Position numbers and translations under genes: made by a program | Assembly (NCBI GenBank): GCA_025766275.1 | Contig: JAFKAC010000094.1 | Coordinates: 162,016 to 226,015, forward strand | Origin: Lactarius indigo | Taxonomy: Eukaryota > Basidiomycota > Agaricomycetes > Russulales > Russulaceae | Direction: 5' to 3' | DNA length: 64,000 nucleotides | Notes under the pieces: generated by a model | Databases searched by the model: none | What the model was told of the DNA's origin: nothing | Seen by the model: only the letters and a program-made list of their open reading frames with translations | Part shown: positions 49,643-62,766 of the stretch, piece after piece | Layout: the number at the start of each line of letters is the position of its first letter | Numbering within the stretch: position 1 is the first letter of the stretch

Positions 49643-51402
49643 CTATTCTACGACGCCAAATCGATGGATTATGATATCTCCTGCATTTCCAACGAGCCTG
49701 CGTTTTGGATTTTTGGACCAGGGTCGTGATTTCGGGTATTCAATCTCTAATTTTCGGATATTAAGACGGTTGACAGAACTGGGGAGTTGATCATCTAGAA
49801 AGGACAGGGTGAGGGTCTTGATTACGTTCATGATTGGGCGCGCCGTCGATTTGCGAATAGGAACGGGAGGCATTACGGGAAGATCAGAAAATGAATTGTG
49901 TTGTCCACGAACTGAGTACACGTTTTAATAATCATCGAATTTAATAGATAAGCACCTACTGATAGTAAGGAGGGCGCTTTCTGGCCATGCAGACACCACT
50001 TCTTCGACGCGCTTGAAGTGTTCTGTCCAGAGTGTGAAGCCTTCCGCGTTAATAACCATGAGTTTGGGAAATGAGTCTTGATTAGTATCAGGCGCTGGGT
50101 CGGGTGGAGGTATAGGCTCAAGCCAGGGGTCCAGTACTAGCCCATGCGATACAGGGATACGTAGAGTGTCATCCCCCTTTAGCGATAGCATGGCAAACTT
50201 GGTTCATTCCATGGAGTCAACAAGGGCATGATGGTGGATCAGAAGCGCCACTCTACTCACAACGGTTGCACCACCAAATGAATGACCGACAAGGGAGACG
50301 CCTTCGTCACACCGAACCCAATCACCCGCCCATGATGCCCAATCAAAGGGCAACTCATCCATTGTCTGCAGGTCCCCAGGTTCGCCTGTCTGCACAAGTT
50401 TTCGGAAGGCAGAATAAGATAGATAGACCTCGCGCTTCCGCAACTCAAGTTGATCAGCACGAAAAGCGAAGCGTGGATCGCGGAAAGCACTAGTATCTTT
50501 AACGTCCTCCCAACTAAGACGGCGTCAATAAGGGAGAATAACCCTGAACAGTGATTATGCTCACATTACATCGTCCGGCTTCACATAATAATGTGGGTAA
50601 CGTTTACCAGTCTCTCCAGATAGAGGCCTGGTTATTGGACTAGTCCCATCGCGATGCTCGATAGCGAGAACGACTTTTCCCGATGATGCTAGGTGTGTGC
50701 ATAGCTGGCTATGGCGGAGATGAGAAACACGTAAAATGGAGACACACAGACGTGTCACCTATATGTCGTCTTGCCCCCACCAAGTCCATGAGAGAAGATG
50801 ACCAGAGGCCAGGGGCCCTGCGAAAGGTGTGTGTCTGAGGGAGCGGTTGGATCCTCGCTTGTGTTCTTGATTCTTTGGAGTGGTGGAGCATTCATGAACG
50901 CAGGGACCTACGGTCATGGAGTCAACAAGGAAAAGGACAATGTGGATGAGGTACCTTTAGACGTGACCCAAAAAAGAGCACCAATGGCCATAGCAGAAGG
51001 CTGGAGATACCTAGGGATGCAATACGGGTCAGAACAACGGAACAGAGGCGCGACACCAAAAGTCACCTCACCTGAGAAATGAGAATAACCTCGGACGGTC
51101 TCCGCCAATGGCCTGCCGCCACAAGGTTAACAATCATGAAAAAAAGGAGAACGGGAGATGACAAGCGCAATGGACACGTACCTAGGGAACCAGTTGAGCC
51201 ATTTCCAGCGCGACTCGGTTGTGGTTGGCGACACAGGATAGTATGCAGTGAAACAGACTTCCTCCAATCGTAGCGCAGAGACTGTCTGGCCTGTCTCTGT
51301 GCGCACAGCTGCGCCCCCGATGACACGGGTGGGTCGCACTGGTAGCGTGAATGTCACCGCTCCGACGGCATAAGGCCCAGCGGGATTTTCGAGAATTGGC
51401 AT
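49643..51402 (-). CDS. PAF-acetylhydrolase-like phospholipase (PAF-AH, p/II type)
   Basis: Serine hydrolase related to platelet-activating-factor acetylhydrolase, which removes short or oxidised acyl chains from phospholipids. Eight exons give 456 residues: 51402-51182, 51112-51072, 51010-50955, 50907-50759, 50708-50565, 50513-50261, 50197-49960, 49911-49643. Family marks in order: GPYAVGAVTFTLP; EEVCFTAYYP; PLAETVRGYSHFSG; VPAFMNAPPL; GPWPLVIFSHGLGGGKTTY; VLAIEHRDGTSP; RKREVYLSYSAFRKLVQ; nucleophile Ser282 in LVGHSFGGAT; Asp311 in LVLDPWLEP; His372 in GQHNSFSD. All triad residues are in place. It ends 117 bp upstream of the synthetase start on the same strand, so its 3' UTR probably overlaps that promoter. 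Confidence 0.92.
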
Positions 51403-53101
51403 GTCCGGGTATCCAGTGCTTGCTAAGTTAACTTACTGTAAATTGGTCCCGAGTGTCAACGTCTTTTCGGGCCGGGCTCTTCCATTTGTGGCGCATCTGT
51501 GTCGTCCAGGTCCGCCCGGTCGGGTGATGTCGGCGCATCCTGGGAATGATGCAGGATTCGTACTAGTGTTACTATATCATTGTCCTGACAGAACAACTTG
51601 TGAACATCTCCAGTGCGAACTCCATGAAATTCATGAAATGACATCCCTCAGGGACACCCTGTACAGTTACCCTTGCAGCTACCCGGGATACTCATGGATA
51701 CCGGAAGCTCCAGCAGGTAACATGTGACATTCAGGCTCGGAACAATGGCCGACGCACCCCTTGCGCGTTACGTCTTTGCACCCACTCAGTAAACATCACC
51801 TACGGCATGGTTTATCTGCGCTCAAGCCAGGTCCAACTGAAGCCGCCCTTTCGATGCACGTTGTAATGCCGCCCGCGCTCATCTGTAACCTCAGGCTGCA
51901 GTACCGTTATGCCAACTGCCATCGCGTGACCGGTATCATCGGCCACGTCCCTCACACGCCACGGGCACGGTTTTGGTGCTGCCAAGCTTGCATCTTGCCG
52001 CATTGCGCCAGCCTTCCAGACGCCACACATCAGCAGACCTAAAACACGCACCACGCATCTAATTACTAGCAGCCGCGTTCATCGCCTTTTCCCCGCAGAG
52101 AGAGCTTCACGGCAGCAAATTGACGTGCGGGATGATTGCCCTATCAAAGGTGGCTGCACGCCGACGCGAATCCAACCTATGAACCATCAACTGTCGTCGG
52201 TTGACACTGGCGTTAGATGATGCGAAATAGCCTTGTGTGATAACAACTGTGCCTATATTGATGACCAGAGGTGTCCCTATGCCATGCTGCATGTGAATAA
52301 AGATCAGCTTGTCCGGCAAACTGTTGTGCAAACGTCTTGTTCGATTGCAGTGCTGATCGATACGCGCCCAGTGGGCGTCTGTTTGGACGGTGTTCCTGTA
52401 TAATTTGTCAAGACTTCGTCTTGGACTGCTATTTGGAGATGTCTCCTCTCGCCTCTCACGTACACGAACCGATCGCTCACGGCGGTCCCCAAGAAGGTAT
52501 GATTCATCCTATAGTATCTTCTGATGAAACGCAGCGGGCTGGCACACCAAGTTAAACGACCGGCGTGCCAGGAGCGCATACAGCGTTCTTAAATACATCG
52601 TAGAGACCGAGTAAAGACAGTAAAACAGGTTAAAAAAATATGCGGAAACCCGCACACCGTTAGAGTCGATCATCCGACTACTGTAACTAAAGTAAGGATC
52701 GAGTGATTGTCCCTGATCACCGTCAGTAAGGATCGGCGACACTACGCTCGTGTCTCATCCCACACCGCCAAGACATGCACTGACTCGCGGAACGACACGA
52801 TCCATGCAAGTATCCGCACGTGAGGTGCAGGCGATGCCCGACGCCGAGGTAACTCGTGTGTAGGCTCACTATATTCCAACATCTTCGACTTTACAGCACG
52901 ACACAACCGAAGCAATACAGTACAAAGGAACGAAGCGACATAACATACAACACAGATCCCTGTATAAATAATCCTATCCGATATCGATGTAACCAAGTCC
53001 TATACCTATTGCCTATTAAATACGTACGCAACTGGATGAAAATATTAAGTGGGTCGTATGAAATTATAAATGTACACGTGGGCGTAAATGAAAGGTCTAA
53101 A
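51403..53101. other. Long spacer without recognised gene
   Basis: Promoter side of the lipase gene and 3' flank of the DUF6534 gene. Open frames are short and antisense to each other, with no family match. Nothing structured was seen. Confidence 0.45.
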
Positions 53102-55237
53102 TCAGACCTCTGCATGCTTAGACTCCAAGATGGGCAAGCCATCGGGTGGTGGCCCTGAGGCACCATCATCAGTGTCGTACTGCACTGTTTTCTCGACGGT
53201 GATGTGGAGCTGTACACCCTGCTTTGATGATGTTTCCGCGTCTTGGGGTGAATACGTAAGCTCCATCCCTTTAGTTTCAACTCCCTCAGCGAATCCGATT
53301 GTTCCATCCTGTGGGCTCATCCAGTAAGTACTGTGGGTGTTAGTTAGACTTCGAGAGCCCCCAAGACATACGGGGGGCAGCGGGCTACGTATTGGGTGGC
53401 TACCTGAGCTAGGCAACAAGACGGGCAGCGGGTGTCCTGCAGCCTCCTTAAAATGGACTGCGCGTCCGCGCAGGGCCTGCCGCGTGTTGAGCCTGGAACA
53501 CGTTCAATCAATATGTAGAATTAGAACCACAGGGTTGGAATCCACTAACGTCGCAAGAAGAGAGTTTGCGTACACTGCAGCAGAACACGGGTTAGTCAAA
53601 CTCGTGGCCCGCACGCTGAATCAAAACGCGGCCTTACTCTTGCCAATCGCAAAATGAAGCGCCATGAAAATAAGATTGTGAGGCATAGTGAGCCACTGTC
53701 GGAGCGGTTTGTTAGGTCACGAGTCCAGAATGGTAAATGTGAAGCTTACACAAATCATGGAGACAATAGTGGAAACACTGATAAGGAATGAGCATCTTCT
53801 ACTTGACAACAAAAAAGACCCTGACCAGGTGATAGCACCGTTATTGACTGTGTAGATGATGATAGACCCAATGACCTTGTCCATCCTGGGGTCACAAACG
53901 TATTAGATATGTGCTTGCGCGTAGTTCGAGAACTGTCCTTACGTTCCCAAGCCTTGACGACTTTCTTGCAGATAGAAGCACATTCCGAAAGTGATTATCA
54001 CGTCGGCAACAGACGAAAACGCCAATCCAAGTGTGAAGACGGGCTATGTTTGATACATAAGATCAGTGATTGATGTACAAAGTCCCGAATCGACTTGCCT
54101 TGTACTTTGCAGTGAAAGCCGGGAAATTTTGAAGTCGAGCCCTGGAGATTGTTAACTATTTCGGCGAGCAAAAGCACGAAGCACTACTCACAACTCAACA
54201 GTTGTGACTACGTTGAGAGCAAGAGCAGTCAGATATCCATTAAGGGGGGGGTGAGTAGATGGGTGGCATACCGAGACCTGAGGCTATGAGCGAGTCAGTG
54301 AACCCGAAGCGCTGCAAAGAATGACGTTAACCGACCTACACGCCCAACCACTAATAATAACTAACACTCGCAGTTCAGCGACGAGAGAATTAAATGTCTG
54401 CATTGAGGCGCTCACCAAGGGTCCGACGATGAACCAGTTGTTATTGCTTACTATGTTTGTCGTCAATACACCACAATAAGAGGTGGAATGAAGGGAATAG
54501 CTCACGGCGCAGTAGCCTTCGTACATAGAAACTGCAGCAAGATGCGTTATGTCTTTTCCTCAATCACAGTAACGACGCCCACGTACAGATGCGTGATGAG
54601 CGTAACAAAAGCCTGAGAAGAAAGTCTAAACAATTTCACCAGTTGGTTTAGACACGTATATAGACGTACCGTAACTCCGATGCTAAGCTATTGTTGGGCG
54701 GTCAGAACGAAGACGCGGGTAATCCAAGGACTTGCCACGTACTGCAACAGTGCTGCATCGAGAGGGGGTGAAAAGTCGGCAAGTCGGATAAGGTACGGTA
54801 CTCACATTGGTACATGTCCTTGATACGAGACGTTCCCAAAGTTTGCGATGAGATATTTCCAAGCAGAAGAACATATGAGACACGTATGAGTGGCATCCAG
54901 TGTCCTATATTTTCGAATGCGACACTTAGAACGGCGGCATGTCTAAACTCCAATCTGACTACTTACCACACCACAGCGACCTGTGGATGCGAGCGGATTA
55001 TGGGCATGTTCGCGCAAAAATAAGAAGCAACTCACCATGATTTTATTCAATCCCCTATCTCTTGGGTACAACCGATAGTAAATACATGTCTGAAGAGCTA
55101 AAACCCCAGAGAGTCTGTCATGATATAATGTAAGTGGTCTACGAGACGGGGATGGTGGAGACTACTCACGAAACAGCAACAAAACAGCCAAGGAGAACGG
55201 CCCCATACGTGGCCTTTACATCGAGAACTGAGGGCAT
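53102..55237 (-). CDS. DUF6534 seven-pass membrane protein
   Basis: Agaricomycete-specific integral membrane family of unknown role. First exons: 55237-55170, 55114-55036, a 14-nt microexon 54980-54967, then 54904-54806. They read LDVKATYGAVLLGCFVAVSLSGVLALQ, TCIYYRLYPRDRGLNKIM, VAVVWTLDATHTCLI and WKYLIANFGN. Later pieces are SIGVTAFVTLITHLFYVRRLLRLSNNNW, ADVIITFGMCFYLQESRQG, MDKVIGSIIIYTVNNGAITW and the family signature GKMYANSLLATLNTRQAL. A soluble tail ends LPILESKHAEV. Exons between 54.8 and 53.7 kb are only partly resolved because several introns are short and phase choices compete. The order and spacing of motifs make the family call firm even though the model is incomplete. Confidence 0.78.
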
Positions 55238-58200
55238 GCTGGATGGTCCTGCGCGGGGAAAGACCAAATCGCCTGATAGCGGGGCGATCCCTCTTTAAAA
55301 TAACAAATGCTGGACCCATGGCCTGCTTTGGGCATTTGGGCCTGAGACCTGTGCACCATTCTTCTCTTGATTACGCCGATCAAATCAAACTCACTACCTT
55401 GACCGCCCAACCCACTTGACCAACCGATCCACGCCTCTAATTCGGTTTTTGATTACGACACGACGCCGCCATCAGTCTTCCAGTCCTGACTCTCGTCCTG
55501 AACTTGAACCGGACCATACCTTATTTCGGCGCCAGGGATCAAGACCGTTTGCGCCCACTTGTTGATAATGCCGACCAAGTTAAGATGTTTCCTTCTTGCT
55601 ATCCCCATCTTAATCTTCAATGTTGATTGTTGACGTCTTGCTCGTAAGGTCTGTCCCACGCCATTGCCAGCGAGAGTTCGTTACGACGTCTTCAGTTTGT
55701 GATGTCACGGGCTTATTAATGTCATACAGTGTCTCACGCTAATGTCAGCGCTGTCGGCATTCGGCATTGGCGATAGCGTCGTTGATGCGACATGAAACTC
55801 TCTCAGGCGCGCTCAGAGTTGGCTGCGTAGGTACAATTATGAACCGAGGGCCGCTACCTGCGTGTGCATTGTCAGAGAGAACTGATCAAACTTCGTACTA
55901 ATGGTACCATCACTGCACTCGGCCACCTCGGGCATAACTGCACTTCTAGGAGTCTGGGACTCTCGACTTGCGGATCTATAACTTTAGATCAACAATCGGT
56001 GTTTTTTGTCTGGTGGTGATACAGTACGGGCTGGGGCTTCCCTTCAATGCACTTTCGCGACACTGGCAGTAGTGCCACGTATTACACTCCGCTTGAAGCG
56101 GAGCTGTGTTGTGGTCGTCGAGGCAGAGCTCCTTGCAGAGCCCCGTCCTGTGCGTATTCTTGACATGCCACGTCCGAGTCACCCCTTCAATCTGGTGCCC
56201 CTTCTGTGCTATGGGCAGCGGGAGCTGTGAGCTGAAATTCGAGGCAGTATGATGGCTCAAGCCTGATCAGAAGAGGCCATTGTTCTTCAGGCCGCAGAGC
56301 CCGAGTCGGTCTGACCTCCTTTAAGTTGATGAGTTATCGTCGACGCCATCACTTTTGTTACCCGATCTATCCGACACGATCCGTGGAATTTGCGTGAAAC
56401 TTCGTGGCGTGCGGGCCGGCGATGTGCGTATCTCAGCCTTCTCTTTGAATCCGCATCTTGCTCGGAAATAACGCGGCAATCAACGCGTCGTGGAGCCTCC
56501 TCGGCCGGACGCGCCGATTCAGACACTGGCAGGTGTTGCTTCCGTCACGATGCACCATAGTCGCGAACCTGCTTCTCTCTTTCTGGACGTGAACTGTGTG
56601 AGGCCGAGTCGCCTAGTTGGATGCGAAGGTCCATCCAGTGTCGTTTAGTTAACACCCGGGAGCAATTCTCGGGGCTGGGTATGCAGAGGCGTATCATGTG
56701 CAACTCGCAGGGTGTCTCCGCCGACGGCCGTTACCGAAGGCGCAGTATCGGTTGCTGCGGACCCTATGCCCGAGTTCCGCAACTGGCCACTTTGCCGTGC
56801 GGCGTGCTGTCCCTAATACCACTATGGATATTTACAGTGGAATAAAACGCCTGTAGCGTGTGCATACTGTCAACGCGGGGGCAGTAAGAGGGTGCCCGCG
56901 AAGAATCCTGCTTCGATATGTATGATCGCCTCGTCGAACCCTTCGCTATCAGTCATATCAGTTACGGCAATTCATAGTAAGACGATCATAGGAAGGTATG
57001 CCCTAGACCCGACTTAGTTGTACTCCACCGCGAACTTTGCAGAGGTACCCAACAATATTCCACGCAGGTGGTAGTTCCGCCCATGGGGTAAATAGAGTCG
57101 ATGACTCCACGCACTGCGGAACGTTGGACTTGGGACACGTCTTGACGGTCATCGATTCACCTCCTGTATGTGGGTCACGCCTCGCGAGAGATCTAGCCTC
57201 ACATCGTGTTGGATGGGCTATGGGTATGAGGGTTTGGATCCGCACTTCTAACGTCACGTATTCCATTAAACCCGACAGAGCGTGGCGAGTGACACCGTGT
57301 CTAATAGATGATCCCCCCCGGAAGTGATGCATGAAGCTGAATTTGTAATGTGTGAAGCTTGTGAAGAATGAGTGACCTGACTCCCCGTGGAGATCCGTAC
57401 AATGGGTTGGCTTCGGTGGTAAACCGAGCTCTCGCTGGTAAATTGGTGGATCACGATGGTGATATCGCTACCACTCTTACCAGAGACCGCTTCTGAGTTG
57501 TGGGAATGGCATCCCGATACTAGATCTGCTACACTCGCATCTGCTCACGCCTTGCGAGGTGAAGCTAGTGCTCCAAGGTAACGTGGACCCCAGCTCAGAC
57601 TGGGTTGTCGCCCCAGGCCCCTGGCTAAATAGAAAACCACCTTGCACTATGCAATGAGGAACACTCATCTATTAACTAGTGTTTCGACTGTTTGTGACGT
57701 ACCATTCAAAGTACTTCCTTTGTAAAACAATAGGGTCACAGACTCAGATATTATGCAGAGTGGAACTGCGAATGCCCTGCCTCTCTCCAAGTATTGCATC
57801 AATCAATCGGTAGTTGATTGCTCTATTTATTAGGAGAGGACTGTGAAAGGGGTGAAGGAATACAGTTGCGCCATTGCGGGGCTTGTGGGGAATAGTTCCA
57901 AAGTAAAGCTAATCCGAGTTAATAGAAGTTACAACTTTACGAGTTGGAGTAGGGAAGCTCACCTCGCGTCAGAGGCATTTCATTACTCCAGACTAGGACT
58001 CAAGAGAGGCTACAAGCTTCAAGCTCATCAAGGTCGACAGCTTCGGGAAATAGGTTACTGTGACCACCACCATGACCAACCCCCGGACCTCCTCGATTTT
58101 CCGTGGTGTGGTCCGTAGACCACCTCCGCAGCCTGTCTGTCGCACAACATTATCATGCGTCCAATTACCAGTTGCTAACAGTTGGGCTACAATATTGGGT

Positions 58201-59728
58201 GTACAGTCAGAATATTTGGTTTCATGGGGAGGTGGGGGGGACCACGTTGCAAGTTCGGCAAAAGGGATCGAGCGGCAAGGCTCCCAAGTGACGCACCACG
58301 GGCAACGAGGAAACAACCATTCGATGATCCATCCGAATCAGGGAGATCCGCGCTCCTGCCATTTCCAGAGAAAGGCAACGGAAATGATTCCCTATGATCG
58401 TGATTAGCAGTATCAGTGTACCTGACGCTACATGACAATCATGCCCCTCGGATTCATTACTTCAGTGTATGACCATGTCGGGGTGTGCGTTCTGGTAGGG
58501 TTCTAGAATCCGGTTGCCCATCGTTGCCCAGCGGTTAGCGCTAAGGGGGTCAATTCAACTTTTTCTTGGCAGTTGCGTAAATGGAAATTATGCACGTTGC
58601 CGACGGCCGAGGTCGGCGAGTGCAGGATTGGCGTTTCGTTTGCTGCATCCCCACTACTATCTGATGGGCCAACTGCCAGAACGTGTCATACACCGGCGAT
58701 AATGAGGCGATTTCGAGGATCCCGTCGAGAAATCCGGGTCATGGTGGTGGCTTCGCAGTGACATCCAGACTGGTGACCAGTCACTGGCAATTAATGAGCG
58801 GTACGTTGTAAGCGTGGTGTTTCATCTCGTTCTGCTAGTAGAAGACAACGCCATTAGCGCCGTCTCTGATCACATACGCGGGCGAACTATGCGTGGTATT
58901 CACCCAACACCGTGATCCCGGGCTTCTGCGATTAGGATGGTTCTATTATCACATATATGGTATCGTTGACTTATTGCACGCTGCCAGGCCATCTACGGCA
59001 TCATCATGACGCATCATCCTGTACACAACTGTTCTTTTTCAACACCAAACAGCGCCGCTTCGTAAGCGCAAATTGGCAAAGCAGTCGTCTTCAACGTTCA
59101 ACCCTTGCTTCATCGCTCAATCATATGGTCTTGATCACATGCCAAACTCGAGCTCTAGACGTCTTCACCACACTCCCCTTCCTCGCATTAAGCACCTCAC
59201 GGGACCTACATGAGGGAGGAGCGGGATTCATTTCACCTATCCGGCCGCGCTACCAGCATCTGGGGAACCCATTCAGCAACTGTCAGGCTTCCGCGCGGTC
59301 ATTTTCGTAATTGACACTTTGTACTAATCCCTTGCCTTTCGCAACCCTTCCCCCAAAACTACTCCTTTCTTGTTACGTTCTGGAACCCAGATAGGGGCGG
59401 CGAATTTATCTCTCCGCGTGACCAGCGAAGATTTAGTTTGGGTATGTCCGCAACTACGACCACACTTCGTATTCTTCTCTGTAAATCTTCCTTTTGATTG
59501 CCACCCAATCCGAAGTTGGTGTAGCTTAACACCACAATGACTCGAGAATCATGGCGCCCATTATAGTGTTCCGTATATCGATCAATGCTCTCGGACATGA
59601 AAACTTCAAAGGCTTCGGATGTTGTAGGGGGTCACCAGACGCCGCACCATCACATCTCGTAGGTCTTCTGCCGACGGTCGCCACAATAAAAGGCGGATCC
59701 TTTCGCGTCCACTTTCGCCACCACAAAC
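55238..59728. other. Gene-poor stretch
   Basis: About 4.5 kb with only short frames on both strands and no recognised protein, RNA gene or repeat. It may hold decayed genes too diverged to recognise by eye. Confidence 0.4.
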
Positions 59729-60260
59729 ATGAGTTGGTTCACTTCAGATTCTACACAGGCGTTGGCTTGGAAAGAGGTCTGTGCTTTACTCAACTCTTGC
59801 CGTATCCTGCTCACAGTGCTACAGCTCAGCGGTAATTCTATCCGGGTGGTAGTTACTTCAGCCTTGATGACCAATGCTGCTGTGTACCATGTAAGAACGT
59901 GCACTTGACTCCTGAGAGCACCCTTCCTGACCTTTGTATCGTGATTGTTTTAGGCTTCGAAGACTTGGGACGAACATGTTCGTGCAGCGGGTCTTCCCGA
60001 GAATCGAGACACTGCCATCATCCTCATGTTCGTGGCTCTAATTGGTGCCTGTCCCGTTTGCTCATCCCTGTGCCCTATCAGCCGCCAGTTCATTGCGCGT
60101 TATGTCCACGACCTCATTGTGAAACATAATGTCCGTGAACTTTCAGATACTCATCTGCTCCAACGCTAACCTTTATCGTTTCCTCAGCTCAAGCAGTTAT
60201 GGGAGGAAAGAGAATACATCAGCAAAGATGGTTGGCATTCTTGCGTTTTGTTTGTGTAGC
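59729..60260 (+). CDS. Unrecognised small membrane-type protein (tentative)
   Basis: An ATG at 59729 opens 54 codons (MSWFTSDSTQALAWKEV, then a hydrophobic run LLTVLQLSGNSIRVVVTSAL) up to a GTAAGA donor. Removing 59891-59953 joins it in frame to ASKTWDEHVRAAGLPENRD, a second hydrophobic stretch TAIILMFVALIGACPVC and QFIARYVHDLIVKHN. Reading on, it stops at 60168. If a weak donor at about 60130 is used, it runs into LKQLWEEREYISKDGW and stops near 60262. No family recognised; two membrane segments are possible. The upstream start is uncertain. Confidence 0.35.
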
Positions 60261-60269
60261 GGCACCTTT

Positions 60270-62766
60270 GACCCTTCTCCTTCCAGCATTCGAAAGGGTT
60301 CACTCCATTGCTGACCAGAAGAAGATCTCTCAACGTTAGTCTGGCTATCACGTACATATACTGCCAATGTATCCTCCCATCAAACACACCATTGTTTTCC
60401 TAATATGCATCCTCACACGAAGCTAAACTATGTTTGCCAATAAGGTTATGCGCGCCGCCCGAACTGTGTATCGCGTTACTTTCTGAGAGAGCTTCCAAAC
60501 CTTGTGGGTACGCTCTGGTCGAAGCCCTCCCCGTCGGCTAAATGTTAGAATGAATTGGGTCTTGTTGGCGTTGTCGCTATAGTCACATACGGGAATCGGA
60601 GTTTCGTGTCGTCAACGACTTGCGCTCCGCGGTGCCGGGGCTGTTTTTTCATGTTTCAAACAATTTTGTGTAGCCCGAGGTCAAACGCAGGGCTTTGAAT
60701 TGTTGCTAACGTATGAAGATTCTGGAAAAAGAAGCCAAATTGTGGCAAGTTATTGTAGAGTTACGTAGGACGAGACATGTACAGTACGGTGCCCGTCCTC
60801 GTTCCCTTCTGACCTCTCCAATCTCGGCAATGTCCGCAAGATGAGTTCATGACCACGACGGGAACTGCAACCCCGAGTACTCCACCAGCAAGACAAATAA
60901 CACGTTGAAAAGCGGATGTACGGAGATAGGTAAGTGGTGGGGCAAGGCGAAAGAGAGCTGATGGTGAGGACATTGTGGGGACAATGCGGAGGCAATAAAC
61001 GAATAGGACGAATAGACGTCATAGATGTGCATCATGGACGCAGCCGGGTAAGTCACCTGTACTCGGATGTCCCCGGAATCTGATCACCCACCGAATTAGC
61101 AGGCTCCTTCACCTCTGCTCATTTCTCTCTGGGGTATCGATGCCTCACCGGAGCAAAGTCGTCAATGATTTCTAGATTTTTCCTTACCCGGAGCACGAGA
61201 ATGCAGCTTTGATCAGACCGTGGTATTTCCACACTTGATCGATACCCGCTTCTTTGTCTGCGGACAGGGCGTACTCACCGAGTTGGCTCAGGACTAGCAA
61301 CTTGCGAGGGTCAGGCCATACATCTGTGACTTGAAAACTTCCGTGAGGCGCTTTTAGAGCGTTGGTCCCAATGAAACACGGCTACTACTCACGTCTTTGG
61401 GTCTACATAGGATCAAAGCACCTGTATCTCCCGATCTCGGACGAGAGGTGTGTCACTTTCTCTATCCCCCAGCTGAGGAACAATTCTACTCCACAGGGGG
61501 GTTCAACCCCACCCCGCAAGGCACTGCTGCAACTGCACCCTGGACATGACGTGACTCAACGCCTGGTGGCTAATCATGTGCTAGTATTTCTATGAAAACG
61601 TGGACGCGGGCTCTGAAGTGTTAGAACGACGCTACCACCTGTCAAGACACGCGCCTAGTACCTTCCAAAATGGAACCATTGAATGTAAGACTTCCGCGTC
61701 GCCATTATTCTGCCCCTCCCGTGCGCGTGATTCGCGACTCGTCTCCTTCGGGCGGACCAGCCGAACTTAATGATATCTTTATTGAACACGCAGCAAACCA
61801 GCACTCCGCGCGCTGTTGATTGACGCTAGCCATCCCGTTATCCCATCGATAGAGGAGAGGGACACCGGTTCGCTTACCACATGAGGCGCCTCCTTGCTTC
61901 TATGTTATTAGCAACGTGTGGAAAGCGGGAAACATTCCACCATGTATGACTAGACGTGGCGACCCCAGTATTTTGCTGAGCCTGAATCAGGTTCAACTCT
62001 CTTCCACACCTCTGACAGCAACACACTCGTGCACAGGCTTTTCTCTCTGTGTAGGCGGTGTGTGAACCAGGTTGCACACAAGGAGGTATCTAGACTCCCG
62101 TACTTCCTTTTCGTGATATATATGGCATCGAGTGTAGCGGAGCGCCGTAATAGCGCGGCACACTCCATTTTCAGGGGCCTAGTTCTCAATAGAAATGACT
62201 GTTCTCACGGTATTCAACCTGGGGGAATGACACATCCTCATTCAACCAAGTATCGCATTAAATCCAGGACGGGACAATGCGTAGCAGCGCTTTGCCAATG
62301 CGTCGCAACTCTCTGAAATATATTTCCTTGACTGGAAGGAATACCACAAAATGACAATAATTTCTGAGTCAGGGTAACGGCCGGGGCCGCATGTGCTGTG
62401 CCTTTCGGTCAGTCGCGGACCCGGATCACTGGATCAGCCATCGCCACCGGCGATGACCTGGGACGTTGCCACTGCCACTACCCTATCGCAGTAACTTACT
62501 GTAGTGGCTGCGTTATTCGCTTTAGTTGGCTGTGGAACTAATCCCGTATAAGGTCATAAAGCCGCAATCTTTGATGTTTTTAGGTGACAGCCACATAACT
62601 CTTTTGGGTACTGCCTTGTGTGGTAGTGTCATAACGGCGAAGGCTGGCAGCACCGCCCACCAGCCGACTCTCTGTCGGCGACCCTCGCGCAACGATTTAT
62701 ATCCATAGGACTACACAAGTACCTGCAAGCACCAGTCCCCATTCTCTCAGTGACATTCCCCTTGCG
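60270..62766. other. Gap without recognised gene
   Basis: Short overlapping open frames only. The last part must contain the promoter of the F-box gene. No repeats or RNA genes noticed. Confidence 0.4.
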